DNA from: Thalassospira marina
GTDB lineage: Bacteria; Pseudomonadota; Alphaproteobacteria; Rhodospirillales; Thalassospiraceae
Reading direction: 5' to 3'
DNA length: 64,000 nucleotides
Assembly: GCF_002844375.1 (NCBI RefSeq)
Contig: NZ_CP024199.1
Span: forward strand, 1,066,001-1,130,000
Under the pieces are notes generated by a model that saw nothing but the letters and a program-made list of their open reading frames with translations, had not been told where the DNA came from and searched no databases. Position 1 is the first letter of the stretch. The number at the start of each line of letters is the position of its first letter. Of the stretch, positions 16,191 through 24,640 are shown piece by piece. The position numbers and the translations under genes were made by a program.

Positions 16191-16958
16191 TTAATTTACC
16201 ACTTCGGCATGATAGCGGCCGTCGGTTTTGCGAACGTCGGGCGGAATGCGGGTGCGTTCAAAGGCGGCATAAACATCATAAAGGCCCGGTGCCGGTGTGT
16301 TGCCGGTTGCATCCTCGGTCAGGGCGAGGCTGTCATCCATTGCGCGGGGTTTTTCAAAGATGTGAACCGGCACCGATTGCTGACCGGCGCGAAGGGCGGC
16401 ATCAACCAGCAGATAGATTTGTTCGATATCCTCGTTTTTCAGCGAGATGCCCGCAATGTCGGAGCAATTGCCATGCAGGCTGTAGGCGGCATCATCAACA
16501 GGTGTATTGGCCGCCGGTGCATCATCGTCGGGCAATGGGTCCAGCGTCAGTTCGACATGGTTGGGGCTGTTGGGGGACAGATCATCGCGCGAGATGGTGT
16601 AAACGCCGGGAGGGGGCGTTTGGAAGGCAGCGTTGCCCTGGTTTTCATCGGCACAGAAGGCGGCATCCTGAATTTCAACATAACGATGGTCGCCGCGCAG
16701 CCAGACCTGGAGGGTTTTATCGGCGGTAAATGCGCGCAGATAAACCGGGGCGCCAACGGCAATGCCTGCCTCGTTAAGGCGTTTTTCCATATCGGGCAGA
16801 ACGCGGCTGCGGATGCGGTCGGCACCAAAGCCGGTTAGGGCGGAAACACGTGCAGTGAAGGCGTGGACATAATCGGGGATCGGGGTATAGGGCAGGGCGA
16901 AATAACCTGCCGCCCCCAAAGCGACAACAGTGAGAATTGCGTAAGTACGTGCGCGCAC
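16191..16958 (-). CDS. YafK-type L,D-transpeptidase homologue lacking the catalytic cysteine
   Basis: This 255-residue envelope protein has a membrane anchor at about residues 4-24 and a YafK/DpaA-like domain: PVYLRAFTADKTLQVWLRG, PPPGVYTIS, YSLHGNCSDIAGIS and EDIEQIYLLVDAALRAGQ. In active YafK enzymes the HGNC segment is followed by a GCYAM-type motif that supplies the nucleophile. Here the aligned residue is Gly (about residue 170), so the usual cysteine is absent and the enzyme is probably inactive or uses C165. It runs opposite to its neighbours, between scaffold and capsid, like a phage moron gene. GTG 16958 is chosen because GGAG lies 8 nt before it; the frame is open to 17066. Confidence 0.75.
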   Translation of the reverse strand: MRARTYAILTVVALGAAGYFALPYTPIPDYVHAFTARVSALTGFGADRIRSRVLPDMEKRLNEAGIAVGAPVYLRAFTADKTLQVWLRGDHRYVEIQDAAFCADENQGNAAFQTPPPGVYTISRDDLSPNSPNHVELTLDPLPDDDAPAANTPVDDAAYSLHGNCSDIAGISLKNEDIEQIYLLVDAALRAGQQSVPVHIFEKPRAMDDSLALTEDATGNTPAPGLYDVYAAFERTRIPPDVRKTDGRYHAEVVN

Positions 16959-17174
16959 CTGGAAGGCTCCGACTGGGTTGACGTTAGTGTAAATCGGGGT
17001 CGTCCGGCGACCATGAAATAGCCGATCAGCCTGGCCCGGAAGCCAGAATCCGGAACAGGAAAACAACCATCAAAGCGTGACCAGAAAATGACACTTAACG
17101 CAGGAAACAAGGCAAAAACGCCTTAATTCCTGCGGCTAAGCCGGTGTGAGTATTGCCAGTGAAAAGGGGAAGTG

Positions 17175-17990
17175 ATGAGTATTTCGATTGATAAAAGCTT
17201 TATCGAGCATTTTCAGGCCGATGTGCACCAGGCCTATCAGCGGATGGGATCGAAGCTGCGCAATACGGTGCGGGTGAAAAACGGGATCAAGGGGGCAACA
17301 ACGGTTTTCCAGAAGGTGGGCAAGGGCGTTGCCACCACCAAGGCCCGCCATGGCAAGGTGCCGGTGATGAATGTGGATCATGAACCGGTGCGCTGTGACC
17401 TTTTGGATTATTATGCGGGTGACTGGATTGACGCGCTGGATGAGCTGAAGGTCAATCATGATGAAAAAATGGTGCTGGCCAATGCCGGGGCCTATGCGCT
17501 GGGCCGTAAGACCGACGAGCTGATTATCAATGCACTGTCGCAAACCACGGACGTTATCGCGCATCAGGATACCGGCCTGGTGGTGGACAAGGTGCTGGCG
17601 GCATTTGAAGATATGGGCGGGCGCGACGTGCCCGATGACGGGCAGCGTTACGCCATTATCGGCTGGAAGCAATGGTCCGACCTGCTGTCGGTAAAGGAAT
17701 TTGCATCGTCGGATTATGTTGGCGATGACGATTTGCCGTGGAAGGGAACCCAGGCAAAACGCTGGCTGGGGACATTGTGGATGCCGCATTCGGGCTTGCC
17801 GCTGGCCGATGGGGTGCGCAGCTGTTTTTGGTATCATCGCACGGCGATTGGCCATGCGGTGGGGGCTGATGTGCAGTCCGACATTACCTGGCATGGCGAC
17901 CATGCATCGCATTTTGTCAGCAATTCCATGAGCCAGGGTGCCGCCCTGATTGATGGCAAGGGTGTAACCTGCCTGCAGGCCAAGGAATAA
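17175..17990 (+). CDS. Major capsid protein
   Basis: The 271-residue product is the probable major head protein, in the T7 gene 10 position after the scaffold. Segments such as RVKNGIKGATTVFQKVGKG, DWIDALDELKVNHDEK and the late WHGDHASHFVSNSMSQGAAL match capsid proteins of podovirus-like prophages; an HK97 fold is expected from the family. The ATG at 17175 lies just after a GGGGAAG site. It is followed by a terminator-like hairpin, the same arrangement as the T7 late terminator after gene 10. Confidence 0.8.
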   Translation: MSISIDKSFIEHFQADVHQAYQRMGSKLRNTVRVKNGIKGATTVFQKVGKGVATTKARHGKVPVMNVDHEPVRCDLLDYYAGDWIDALDELKVNHDEKMVLANAGAYALGRKTDELIINALSQTTDVIAHQDTGLVVDKVLAAFEDMGGRDVPDDGQRYAIIGWKQWSDLLSVKEFASSDYVGDDDLPWKGTQAKRWLGTLWMPHSGLPLADGVRSCFWYHRTAIGHAVGADVQSDITWHGDHASHFVSNSMSQGAALIDGKGVTCLQAKE

Positions 17991-18037
17991 CCGGCAGGGC
18001 CGAACAAGGCCGAATTTTAAAACGCGATACGTACTGG

Positions 18038-18071
18038 ATGGCCGCCCGGATACCGGGGCGGCCATTGTTTT
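18038..18071 (+). terminator. Terminator after the capsid gene
   Basis: ATGGCCGCCC (18038-18047) pairs perfectly with GGGCGGCCAT (18056-18065) around an 8-nt loop, and TGTTTTG follows. A partial terminator here would raise capsid over downstream expression. Confidence 0.78.
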
Positions 18072-18153
18072 GTGCCCTTTATGCGCGGGGCGGTGTGCCG
18101 GAAATGAACCGGGACATTTCCCTGCATATTCACGATTATTTTGGAGCAGCAAG

Positions 18154-18429
18154 ATGGCAGAAGGTTTTAAGGCCCGGAACCTGAGTGTTCTGGCATATGC
18201 CAATGGTTTTACCCTGTGGCATTACATTACCCCCGATGTGGCGACCGATGTGGACACCACCAATTATTTTGCCAATGCGCGCGATATGCTGCGCCCCGGT
18301 GACATCATGTTTGCCAATACCAACCGCGATGGTGGCGTTTCGGGCGGAATGTTTCTGGTAACCCAGGCCGATGCCAACGGGGTGGATGTGCGCGACATGA
18401 CCGCGATTGGCACCAGCAATACCGATTGA
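18154..18429 (+). CDS. Small phage structural hypothetical protein
   Basis: This 91-residue protein has no certain family. It contains LSVLAYANGFTLWHYITPD, the segment FANARDMLRPGDIMFANT and a late GGMFLVTQADANGVDVRDM, a beta-rich pattern. GGAG lies before the ATG. It sits alone between two hairpins, after the capsid and before the tail genes. A head decoration or head-tail joining role would suit the position, but this is not shown by sequence. Confidence 0.6.
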   Translation: MAEGFKARNLSVLAYANGFTLWHYITPDVATDVDTTNYFANARDMLRPGDIMFANTNRDGGVSGGMFLVTQADANGVDVRDMTAIGTSNTD

Positions 18430-18478
18430 TGTGCTGTTTGACAGTGCGTGCCTGATGCGGGGCACGCAACAGCGATGC

Positions 18479-18508
18479 GGCCCGGTTCAGAAGTGAGCCG
18501 GGCCTTTT
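18479..18508 (+). terminator. Terminator after the small structural gene
   Basis: GGCCCGG (18479-18485) pairs with CCGGGCC (18498-18504); the stem extends by four further pairs to a GAAG loop, and TTTT follows. It precedes the tail genes by only 26 bp. Confidence 0.8.
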
Positions 18509-18533
18509 CTTTGGGCGAAGGGAGAGCAGAAAC

Positions 18534-19115
18534 ATGGCCCTGAGCGATGTGGCACTGTGCGCGCGGGCGCTGGTGATGATTGGCGTGAACCCGATTGCAT
18601 CCTTTGCCGAGGAAACGGTAGAGGCGGAGGTGGCCGGAATGCTGTACCCGGCCTTGCGCGACGGGATGCTGGCGGCCTATCCGTGGCGGTTTGCCGCACG
18701 GGGCAAGTGGCTGTCGCGCCGGGTTTCGCAAGATAGCGAAGATGAAACAGCCCCCGATGGCATGCATGAATTTGCCCTGCCCGGTGATTTCATAAGGCTG
18801 CTGGCGCTGGAAAGTGAAGCAAGTGCCTTGCCGGAATTTGAACTGCGCAAAGGCATCGTCGCCTGCGATAGTAACCGGGCCTATTTGCGCTATGTCGGGC
18901 GGATGGCCGAGGCGTCGTTTCCGGTGTGGTTTGACATGGCATTGATCGCCCGGCTGGCAGCGGAATTTTGCCTGCCCCTGACGGAAAGTACGAGCCGGGC
19001 GGAATATTTGCACAAGCGGGCGGATGATTTGTTTCATCAGGCGCGCCTGGCCGATGCCCAGCAATCCACCCCACGGCGGATAGAGGATTTTCCCCTGTTG
19101 GAGGCACGGGGATAA
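18534..19115 (+). CDS. Tail tubular protein A-like (T7 gp11 type)
   Basis: The 193-residue protein resembles the podoviral tail tubular protein A/adaptor family, which forms the ring between connector and tail nozzle. Features include the N-terminal ALSDVALCARALVMIGVNPI, a helix with LYPALRDGMLAAYPWRFA, and a C-terminal helical part. The order connector-scaffold-capsid-TTPA-TTPB is as in T7. GGGAGAG lies before the start. The stop shares a base with the next start (TAATG), so tail protein B is probably translationally coupled. Confidence 0.82.
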   Translation: MALSDVALCARALVMIGVNPIASFAEETVEAEVAGMLYPALRDGMLAAYPWRFAARGKWLSRRVSQDSEDETAPDGMHEFALPGDFIRLLALESEASALPEFELRKGIVACDSNRAYLRYVGRMAEASFPVWFDMALIARLAAEFCLPLTESTSRAEYLHKRADDLFHQARLADAQQSTPRRIEDFPLLEARG

Positions 19116-21028
19116 TGGCGCGCAGCATTTTGGAAAAAACGACATTCAGCGCGGGCGAACTGGCACCGGAATTGTGGGGGCGCGGTGATATTGCCGCCTA
19201 TCGCAATGGGGCGGCAAAATTGCGCAATGTGTTTGTGCAGCCATCGGGCGGGGTATGCCGGCGGCCCGGCGTGCGGTTGATTGATGCGGTTTCGGGGCCG
19301 GTAAGGCTGGTGCCGTTTGAATTTAACGTTGATCAGCCGTTTCTGGTGGTGTTCTGGCATTTGCGGGCCACGGTTTATGCCGGTGATGTGGTGGTGCAGG
19401 AACTGACCACACCGTTTGAGGGCAAGCATTTAGCGTTGCTGAGCTGGACGCAAAGTGCGGATACGTTGCTGGTGGTGCACCCGGATGTAACGCCGATCCG
19501 TATTGTGCCGAAAACAGATGATGACTGGCTGGTGACAAGCTGGGTTTGGGGGGAAACCAATGTCAGCCGCCAGCAACCCTATTACAAATTTGCCGAACCT
19601 TATGTGTCGATAAAACCATCGGGCAGCAGTGGCACCATTTCATTGGTGGCAAGTGAAGATGTGTTTGTGGCAGGGCATGTTGGCCTGCAATGGCGCCTGC
19701 GCGGGGTGGAGGGGCAAATTGCAAGTGTTAGCGATGCCAGACATGCCACCCTGACCCTGCGCGCAGCCCTGCCCGATGCCACCGAAACACAGGATTTTGC
19801 CGAACCGGCATTTTCGGCGGTGCGGGGATGGCCGCGCAGCGTGACATTCCATCAGGACCGGATGGTGATTGGCGGATCACGCGATTTGCCCAACCGTTTG
19901 TGGATGTCGCATTCGGGGGACCTGTTCAATTTTGAGCTGGGCGAAGGGCTGGATGACGAGGCAATTGAATTTGCCCTGCTGGCGGATCAGGTCAGTGCGA
20001 TTTCAGCGGTGTTTTCGGGCCGTGATTTGCAGGTTTTTACCAGTGGGGCGGAATGGATGGTGAGCGGCACGCCATTAACGCCGCAAAACATTCAGGTCAC
20101 ACGGCAAACGCGCATTGGCAGTGCGGCAGACCGCAATGTGCCGCCAGTCAATATTGATGGGGCAACGGTTTTTGCCGCGCGCAATGGCCGCGAAATGCGG
20201 GAATTTTTATTTACCGATCTGGAGCAGGCCTATGGCGCGGCGGACCTGGCGTTGCTGTCGGGACATTTGATCAAATCGCCTGTTGATCAGGCCTATGATG
20301 CCAATCGCAGGCTGTTGCATGTGGTAATGGGCGATGGCAGCCTTGCCACCCTGACCCTTTATCGAAGCGAGGGGGTTACTGCCTGGAGCGCACAGGAAAC
20401 AGATGGGTATTTCCGTAATGTCGCGGTTAGTGGCGGTGATGTTTACCTGGCGATTGAGCGTGACGGACAGTTTTTTCTGGGCCGGTTTGACGATGATATT
20501 GGTTTTGATCTGGCGATTGCCAGCAAGGGCGGGGAAAGCAGCCTGCCGCAGGAACGCTGGGGGCAGTTTGGCTTGCTGGATGGCATAAGCCTTGCCGTTT
20601 GGGCCGATGGGCAGCTTTACCGTGATGTGGTTGTCGAGGGCGGGAATATTGCCCTTGCCAGCCCGGCAAATGCCATTGTGGCCGGTTTGCCCTTTACCCA
20701 CGAAATTGCCGCCCTGCCGCCGGTTGGCGGGGATGGATCGCGCCCCTATGGCGGGGCGTGTTTGCGGCTGGTTTGTGCGACCTTTCGTTTGCATGACAGT
20801 GCCGGTCTGGCGGTGGATGTGGGGCGGGGCATGCGCGATATTCCCCTGCGTAAGCCCGGTTCTGGTCGGGTGCTGGATGCGGCGGGGGGGCTTTTTCGGG
20901 GGGATGTTACGGTGCGTGCCATGGGGTGGAAACGTGGGGGGCAGGATGGGCTTTGGCGTATTGCAGGCGATGTGCCGGGGCCGTTTTTGTTGCTGGGGGT
21001 TAGCAGTGAAGTGGGGGTGAATGACTGA
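19115..21028 (+). CDS. Tail tubular protein B-like (T7 gp12 type)
   Basis: This 637-residue protein is the probable tail nozzle, part of the short tail that delivers DNA. N-terminal FSAGELAPELWGRGDIAAYRNG and VQPSGGVCRRPGVRLID are typical of the family, and the body looks beta-rich with a propeller-like platform. It is about as long as other tubular B proteins. Start and stop overlap the genes on either side by one base. It pairs directly with the 18534 tail tubular A gene. Confidence 0.85.
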   Translation: MARSILEKTTFSAGELAPELWGRGDIAAYRNGAAKLRNVFVQPSGGVCRRPGVRLIDAVSGPVRLVPFEFNVDQPFLVVFWHLRATVYAGDVVVQELTTPFEGKHLALLSWTQSADTLLVVHPDVTPIRIVPKTDDDWLVTSWVWGETNVSRQQPYYKFAEPYVSIKPSGSSGTISLVASEDVFVAGHVGLQWRLRGVEGQIASVSDARHATLTLRAALPDATETQDFAEPAFSAVRGWPRSVTFHQDRMVIGGSRDLPNRLWMSHSGDLFNFELGEGLDDEAIEFALLADQVSAISAVFSGRDLQVFTSGAEWMVSGTPLTPQNIQVTRQTRIGSAADRNVPPVNIDGATVFAARNGREMREFLFTDLEQAYGAADLALLSGHLIKSPVDQAYDANRRLLHVVMGDGSLATLTLYRSEGVTAWSAQETDGYFRNVAVSGGDVYLAIERDGQFFLGRFDDDIGFDLAIASKGGESSLPQERWGQFGLLDGISLAVWADGQLYRDVVVEGGNIALASPANAIVAGLPFTHEIAALPPVGGDGSRPYGGACLRLVCATFRLHDSAGLAVDVGRGMRDIPLRKPGSGRVLDAAGGLFRGDVTVRAMGWKRGGQDGLWRIAGDVPGPFLLLGVSSEVGVND

Positions 21029-21477
21029 TGGGTGGATTTTCCAATTGGGCGCCGGTGATTGCAGGGGCGGTGCAGACCGGGGCCGAAATTGCCAATAACC
21101 GCGAGCAAACCCGCCGGACCGCCAGCCAGATTGATGCACAGCGCGATAGCCAGCAACAGGCACTGGCGGCCGAAAAGGCCGCCGACGACGAAAGGCGCGC
21201 CCGGCAGTTACGCGCCCAGCAGGCCAGTTTGCGCGCCCGACAGGGGGCATCGGGGCTGGCGGCGGGGGCGGCAGGATCGGCCGGGGCGGTGTTGAGCGGG
21301 GCGGCGCAAAGTTTGCTGGATGTGCAGGATGCGGCAAATGGCGCCTATGCACGGCAAAGCAGCAGCATTGACCAGAACGCGCAATACCGGCGGCAAAGCC
21401 TGCTTGATACGTCGCGCTATAATACGCTGTCGCAGATTTCATCGTGGTTTGCACGCCGCGATAATTGGGGGAATTAG
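21028..21477 (+). CDS. Internal virion-like protein (T7 gp14-like position)
   Basis: This 149-residue protein has an N-terminal GGFSNWAPVIAGAVQTGA hydrophobic start, a long Ala/Gln/Arg-rich coiled coil (about 30-75), a Gly/Ala stretch (GASGLAAGAAGSAGAVLSGA) and a short polar tail. That composition and the place between tail nozzle and fibre fit small internal core or DNA-ejection proteins. Large internal proteins like T7 gp15 and gp16 are not seen, which is notable. Start overlaps the previous stop (TGATG). Confidence 0.65.
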   Translation: MGGFSNWAPVIAGAVQTGAEIANNREQTRRTASQIDAQRDSQQQALAAEKAADDERRARQLRAQQASLRARQGASGLAAGAAGSAGAVLSGAAQSLLDVQDAANGAYARQSSSIDQNAQYRRQSLLDTSRYNTLSQISSWFARRDNWGN

Positions 21478-21478
21478 G

Positions 21479-22930
21479 ATGGGGGCAATTTTTGCAGATG
21501 GTGCCGTTGCCAGTGTGCGCTTTGCCGGGGATGGGCAAAGCCGCGAATTTCCATTTGAATTTGGGGTATTTGCGCCAGGTGACGTGACGGTCAGTGTGAA
21601 TGGCGAAGTGATTGCCGAAAATATCGACATTACGTTGCGCAAGGCCCAGGGGCAAAGCAGTGGCGATGCCGGAACAATCAGTGCGGCCGCCAGTGGCGGG
21701 GCGGTGCAGTTTGCCATTGCCCCGGCGGATGGGGCGGATATTTTGATTTCGCGGCGGTTGGGCCTGCGGCGATTAAGCCATTATGACAGCGGCAGCAGCC
21801 TGCGTGCCGATGTGTTAAACGCCGATTTTGATTATGTTTTGGCAGCCCTGGGTGATGTTGAAGCCGGTTTTGCCAGCACATTGCGCCTGCCTGAAAGCGG
21901 CCTGAACGGGGCCGGGCAGGAAGTAACCGCACAGTTGCCCCAACCCCAGGCCAACCGCGCCATTATGTGGGATGCGACCGCACGCCAATTGATTAACGGC
22001 CCTGATAGTGCGGCAATTAATGGGGCGGCGGCCGCCAGCCAAAGCGCACAAATTGCCGCAAATGAAGCCGATAGCGCGGCCGAGCTGGCGCGCCAGTCCC
22101 TTGCCGGGTTTGTCAGCCAGAATGCAACGGCGTTATTGCAGCTTGATTGCCGGGGGCAGAAGGCGCTGGCCTTTCAGGATGAAAGACGCAGCCCGATGGT
22201 TGATGCACCGGGCAACCGGGTGCTTGATGTGATGCAAAGCGGGGCGGTGGTGCGGGTTTCCAATGGCGGGCGCATTACCCTGCCGCCGTGTGGGGCCGCG
22301 CGAAATGGCGTGATGTTTCGCATTTTTAATGGCGATGGCACGGCAACCGATATCGCGGCAGCCGAAGGCGATGTTTTGCACCCGGTTGACGGGGGCGTTG
22401 ATGCAGGTGTTTTTACCCTGCCGCTGCGTGGGGATGCGGTGGATGTTTTTTGCGATGGCACCCGCTGGCAGGTGCTGAGCGTTCGCAGTGGCGGGCCGTT
22501 GGTAAAAATGTTGCGCACCCAGAAACAGGCGATCCCGGCAGGGGGCGAGTTTGTGGTGGAATGGGACAGCATCATTGAAGACAGCCACGGGCTTTATGAC
22601 GCGGGAACGGATGGCATCCATGATGTGCCGCCGGGATTTTACCATTTTGATATCGGTATTTGCTTGGAACTGGCGGATCAGTCCGTACAGGGTATGGTGT
22701 TTGTGGAGCGGCTGGGGGCAGGCGGGTGGAATATGCATTTGCAAGGGGTTGATACCCTGCCCAATGGCGCGGATGGCCGCAAAATTTTGCGCTGTAGCGG
22801 CATCGCACGGGCGGGTATTGGCACTGATAATGCCTTTCGGGTGCGGGTGGCACATGGGGCCAGTGATACACGCAATATCGTTGCGACCAGCCTGGCAAGC
22901 TGGTTTCATGCCGTGCGGCTAAGCGCATAG
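21479..22930 (+). CDS. Tail fibre protein with T7-like N-terminal domain
   Basis: The 483-residue product should bind the tail and recognise the host surface. Residues about 1-130 resemble the T7 fibre attachment domain (VRFAGDGQSREFPFEFGVF, VTVSVNGEV, LISRRLGL). An Ala-rich helical stretch (SAAINGAAAASQSAQIAANEA) follows. The C-terminal 140 residues (AIPAGGEFVVEWDSIIED onward, ending SWFHAVRLSA) look like a C1q-like beta-sandwich, a fold used by many receptor-binding proteins; this part is inferred. The true start is ATG 21479, just after the previous stop, not the earlier in-frame ATG at 21320. Confidence 0.75.
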   Translation: MGAIFADGAVASVRFAGDGQSREFPFEFGVFAPGDVTVSVNGEVIAENIDITLRKAQGQSSGDAGTISAAASGGAVQFAIAPADGADILISRRLGLRRLSHYDSGSSLRADVLNADFDYVLAALGDVEAGFASTLRLPESGLNGAGQEVTAQLPQPQANRAIMWDATARQLINGPDSAAINGAAAASQSAQIAANEADSAAELARQSLAGFVSQNATALLQLDCRGQKALAFQDERRSPMVDAPGNRVLDVMQSGAVVRVSNGGRITLPPCGAARNGVMFRIFNGDGTATDIAAAEGDVLHPVDGGVDAGVFTLPLRGDAVDVFCDGTRWQVLSVRSGGPLVKMLRTQKQAIPAGGEFVVEWDSIIEDSHGLYDAGTDGIHDVPPGFYHFDIGICLELADQSVQGMVFVERLGAGGWNMHLQGVDTLPNGADGRKILRCSGIARAGIGTDNAFRVRVAHGASDTRNIVATSLASWFHAVRLSA

Positions 22931-22989
22931 GCTGGCGGGCCTGCGGACCTTGACGCCGCGAGATTTCCCCAGAATCAGAGTTCCAAGTA

Positions 22990-23021
22990 CCCCGTCTGTT
23001 AATGCAGGCGGGGTTTTGTTT
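22990..23021 (+). terminator. Terminator after the tail fibre gene
   Basis: CCCCGTCTG (22990-22998) pairs with CAGGCGGGG (23005-23013) with one T-G wobble and a 6-nt loop, followed by TTTTGTTT. Confidence 0.8.
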
Positions 23022-23050
23022 ATGGCCATTTTGAAAATGGAGCCTGTGAC

Positions 23051-24160
23051 ATGGCGATGCGGTTTTTGCCGTTGACGGATTATTTGCAGGTAACGCGCGC
23101 CAGCACCACAAATGCGCGTACGGAAACTGGCGTTATTGCCAATATTGATGCCAACCAGCCGGTATTTGAATTTGATGGCGAAGGCCGGGCGCTGGGCCTG
23201 CGGATTGAGGGGCCATCGGCCAATTTGTTGCGCCATTCCAGCGATTTCACCAATGCGATTTGGGAAAAAAGCAGTGGTGTTACGGTACAGGCCGCTGCCG
23301 GACAGGCACCGGATGGCAGCAATAGTGCCACGAAAATTGATTTCGCCGATGGCGCGGCCAACCTTTATCAGCGGGTGGATAACCTTGCCAGTGGGGCAAA
23401 CCATGCCTTTGCCATGTGGATGCGCGCGGTTTCGGGCACGGCGGATATCACGCTGGGCGGGGTGAATGGGCCGTCGCAACATGCTGTAACACTGGGTGAA
23501 AAATGGCAACGGGTTGGCTTTGCCGAGGTGGCATCGGCCACCAGCCGTTACCCCAAAATCAGCACGGCATTAAGCGGGGCTGGTGCATCCATTCTGGTGT
23601 GGAATGCGCAATTGGAGGCCGCACCCGTTGCCAGTAGCGATATGATCAGCAATGGCATCCCGGCGGCACGCAATGGCGATGATGTGATGCTGGATTTAAC
23701 CACGGGCTGGTTTGCACCGGGGGCGGGAACGCTGTTTTTTGACCTGGCCCTGCCTGCGGCGTGGCAGGGGATTTGGCGGGTGATGCAGCTTTATTCCACC
23801 AGCCTGAATGATGACCATCTTGACCTGGGATATGACAGCGTAGCCAACCAGTTGCGCATCAGCCTGCGCAAGGCCGGGCAGCAGGTGATAACGCAATCGC
23901 TTTATGGCGTGCTGGTGCCCGGCGCGCGCAACAGGGTGGCGATTGCCTTTGACGATGATGAAATTGCGGTTGCCACCGTTAATGGTGTGCTGAAATCGCC
24001 CGGCGGGTTTGCCCTGCCGCGCAATTTTGCGCATTTGCGTATCGGGTCGTATGGCGGGGCATCGGGGTTTTTGAACGGTTATGTGCGCGCGCTTTCCTAT
24101 TGGCCGGGGCGGCTTGGCGATGCGCGGTTGATGGAACTGTGTTCCGGTAATGCTGCATGA
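23051..24160 (+). CDS. Tail spike / carbohydrate-binding structural protein
   Basis: The 369-residue protein has two beta-sandwich regions. The first (about 55-190, EGPSANLLRHSSDFTNAIWEK and the middle LYQRVDNLASGANHAFAMWM) resembles carbohydrate-binding modules common in phage structural proteins. The second (about 210-350, TLFFDLALPAAWQGIW, then LRIGSYGG) resembles a LamG/concanavalin-like domain. It probably contributes to binding of surface sugar. It follows the fibre terminator, so it is separately controlled, and overlaps the small terminase start by 4 bp. Confidence 0.65.
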   Translation: MAMRFLPLTDYLQVTRASTTNARTETGVIANIDANQPVFEFDGEGRALGLRIEGPSANLLRHSSDFTNAIWEKSSGVTVQAAAGQAPDGSNSATKIDFADGAANLYQRVDNLASGANHAFAMWMRAVSGTADITLGGVNGPSQHAVTLGEKWQRVGFAEVASATSRYPKISTALSGAGASILVWNAQLEAAPVASSDMISNGIPAARNGDDVMLDLTTGWFAPGAGTLFFDLALPAAWQGIWRVMQLYSTSLNDDHLDLGYDSVANQLRISLRKAGQQVITQSLYGVLVPGARNRVAIAFDDDEIAVATVNGVLKSPGGFALPRNFAHLRIGSYGGASGFLNGYVRALSYWPGRLGDARLMELCSGNAA

Positions 24161-24609
24161 TCAAACGTGAAACGGCACTGCCGGCAATTTATGGCAGGTG
24201 TAGGGACCTGAACCATAACCAGAGCCATAACGAGGACCAGGACCGGGTTGGCACGGCGGAGAATGAAAATGCCGATAACACCCGGCTGGTGGGGCTGCGT
24301 GATGAATTGTTGCGCACCCTGCCTGCCGATATCCGCCGGGCCAGAGAGGCCTATCACCGGGTGGCAGAAGAAGCCGCCGGTGTCATGGATGCCAAGGGAT
24401 TTGTTAATTATCAGGCCGCCTGCAAGGCCGCCCTTGCCCATGTTGAAAGCCTGATCAAGCTGTTGCGCTGGGTCCGGGAGGCGGACATTGCGGGCACAAA
24501 GGAGGCGGGTCAGACAGAAACGACAGATCGCGGTGATGATAACAGCGATGACATTTCCCGCCTGATTGCCGATGCGCGCAAGGCATTGCATCAAGCCGGA
24601 AGCACATAA
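24157..24609 (+). CDS. Putative small terminase subunit
   Basis: This 150-residue, mostly helical and charged protein lies directly before the large terminase, the position of the DNA-recognising small subunit (T7 gp18). Visible parts are a hydrophilic N-terminus, a middle ADIRRAREAYHRVAEEAAGV helix and a KAALAHVESLIKLLRWVREADIAG helix. Sequence alone does not prove the function. It starts inside the previous stop (ATGA overlap), which suggests translational coupling. Confidence 0.6.
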   Translation: MIKRETALPAIYGRCRDLNHNQSHNEDQDRVGTAENENADNTRLVGLRDELLRTLPADIRRAREAYHRVAEEAAGVMDAKGFVNYQAACKAALAHVESLIKLLRWVREADIAGTKEAGQTETTDRGDDNSDDISRLIADARKALHQAGST

Positions 24610-24640
24610 AACCACGATAGACGGGAAGGGGCACAATAAC

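Noticed and set aside
20207..21655. 482-residue minus-strand open frame opposite the tail tubular B gene
   Set aside because: It is antisense to a well-recognised structural gene, has odd Pro/Arg-rich composition and no ribosome site.
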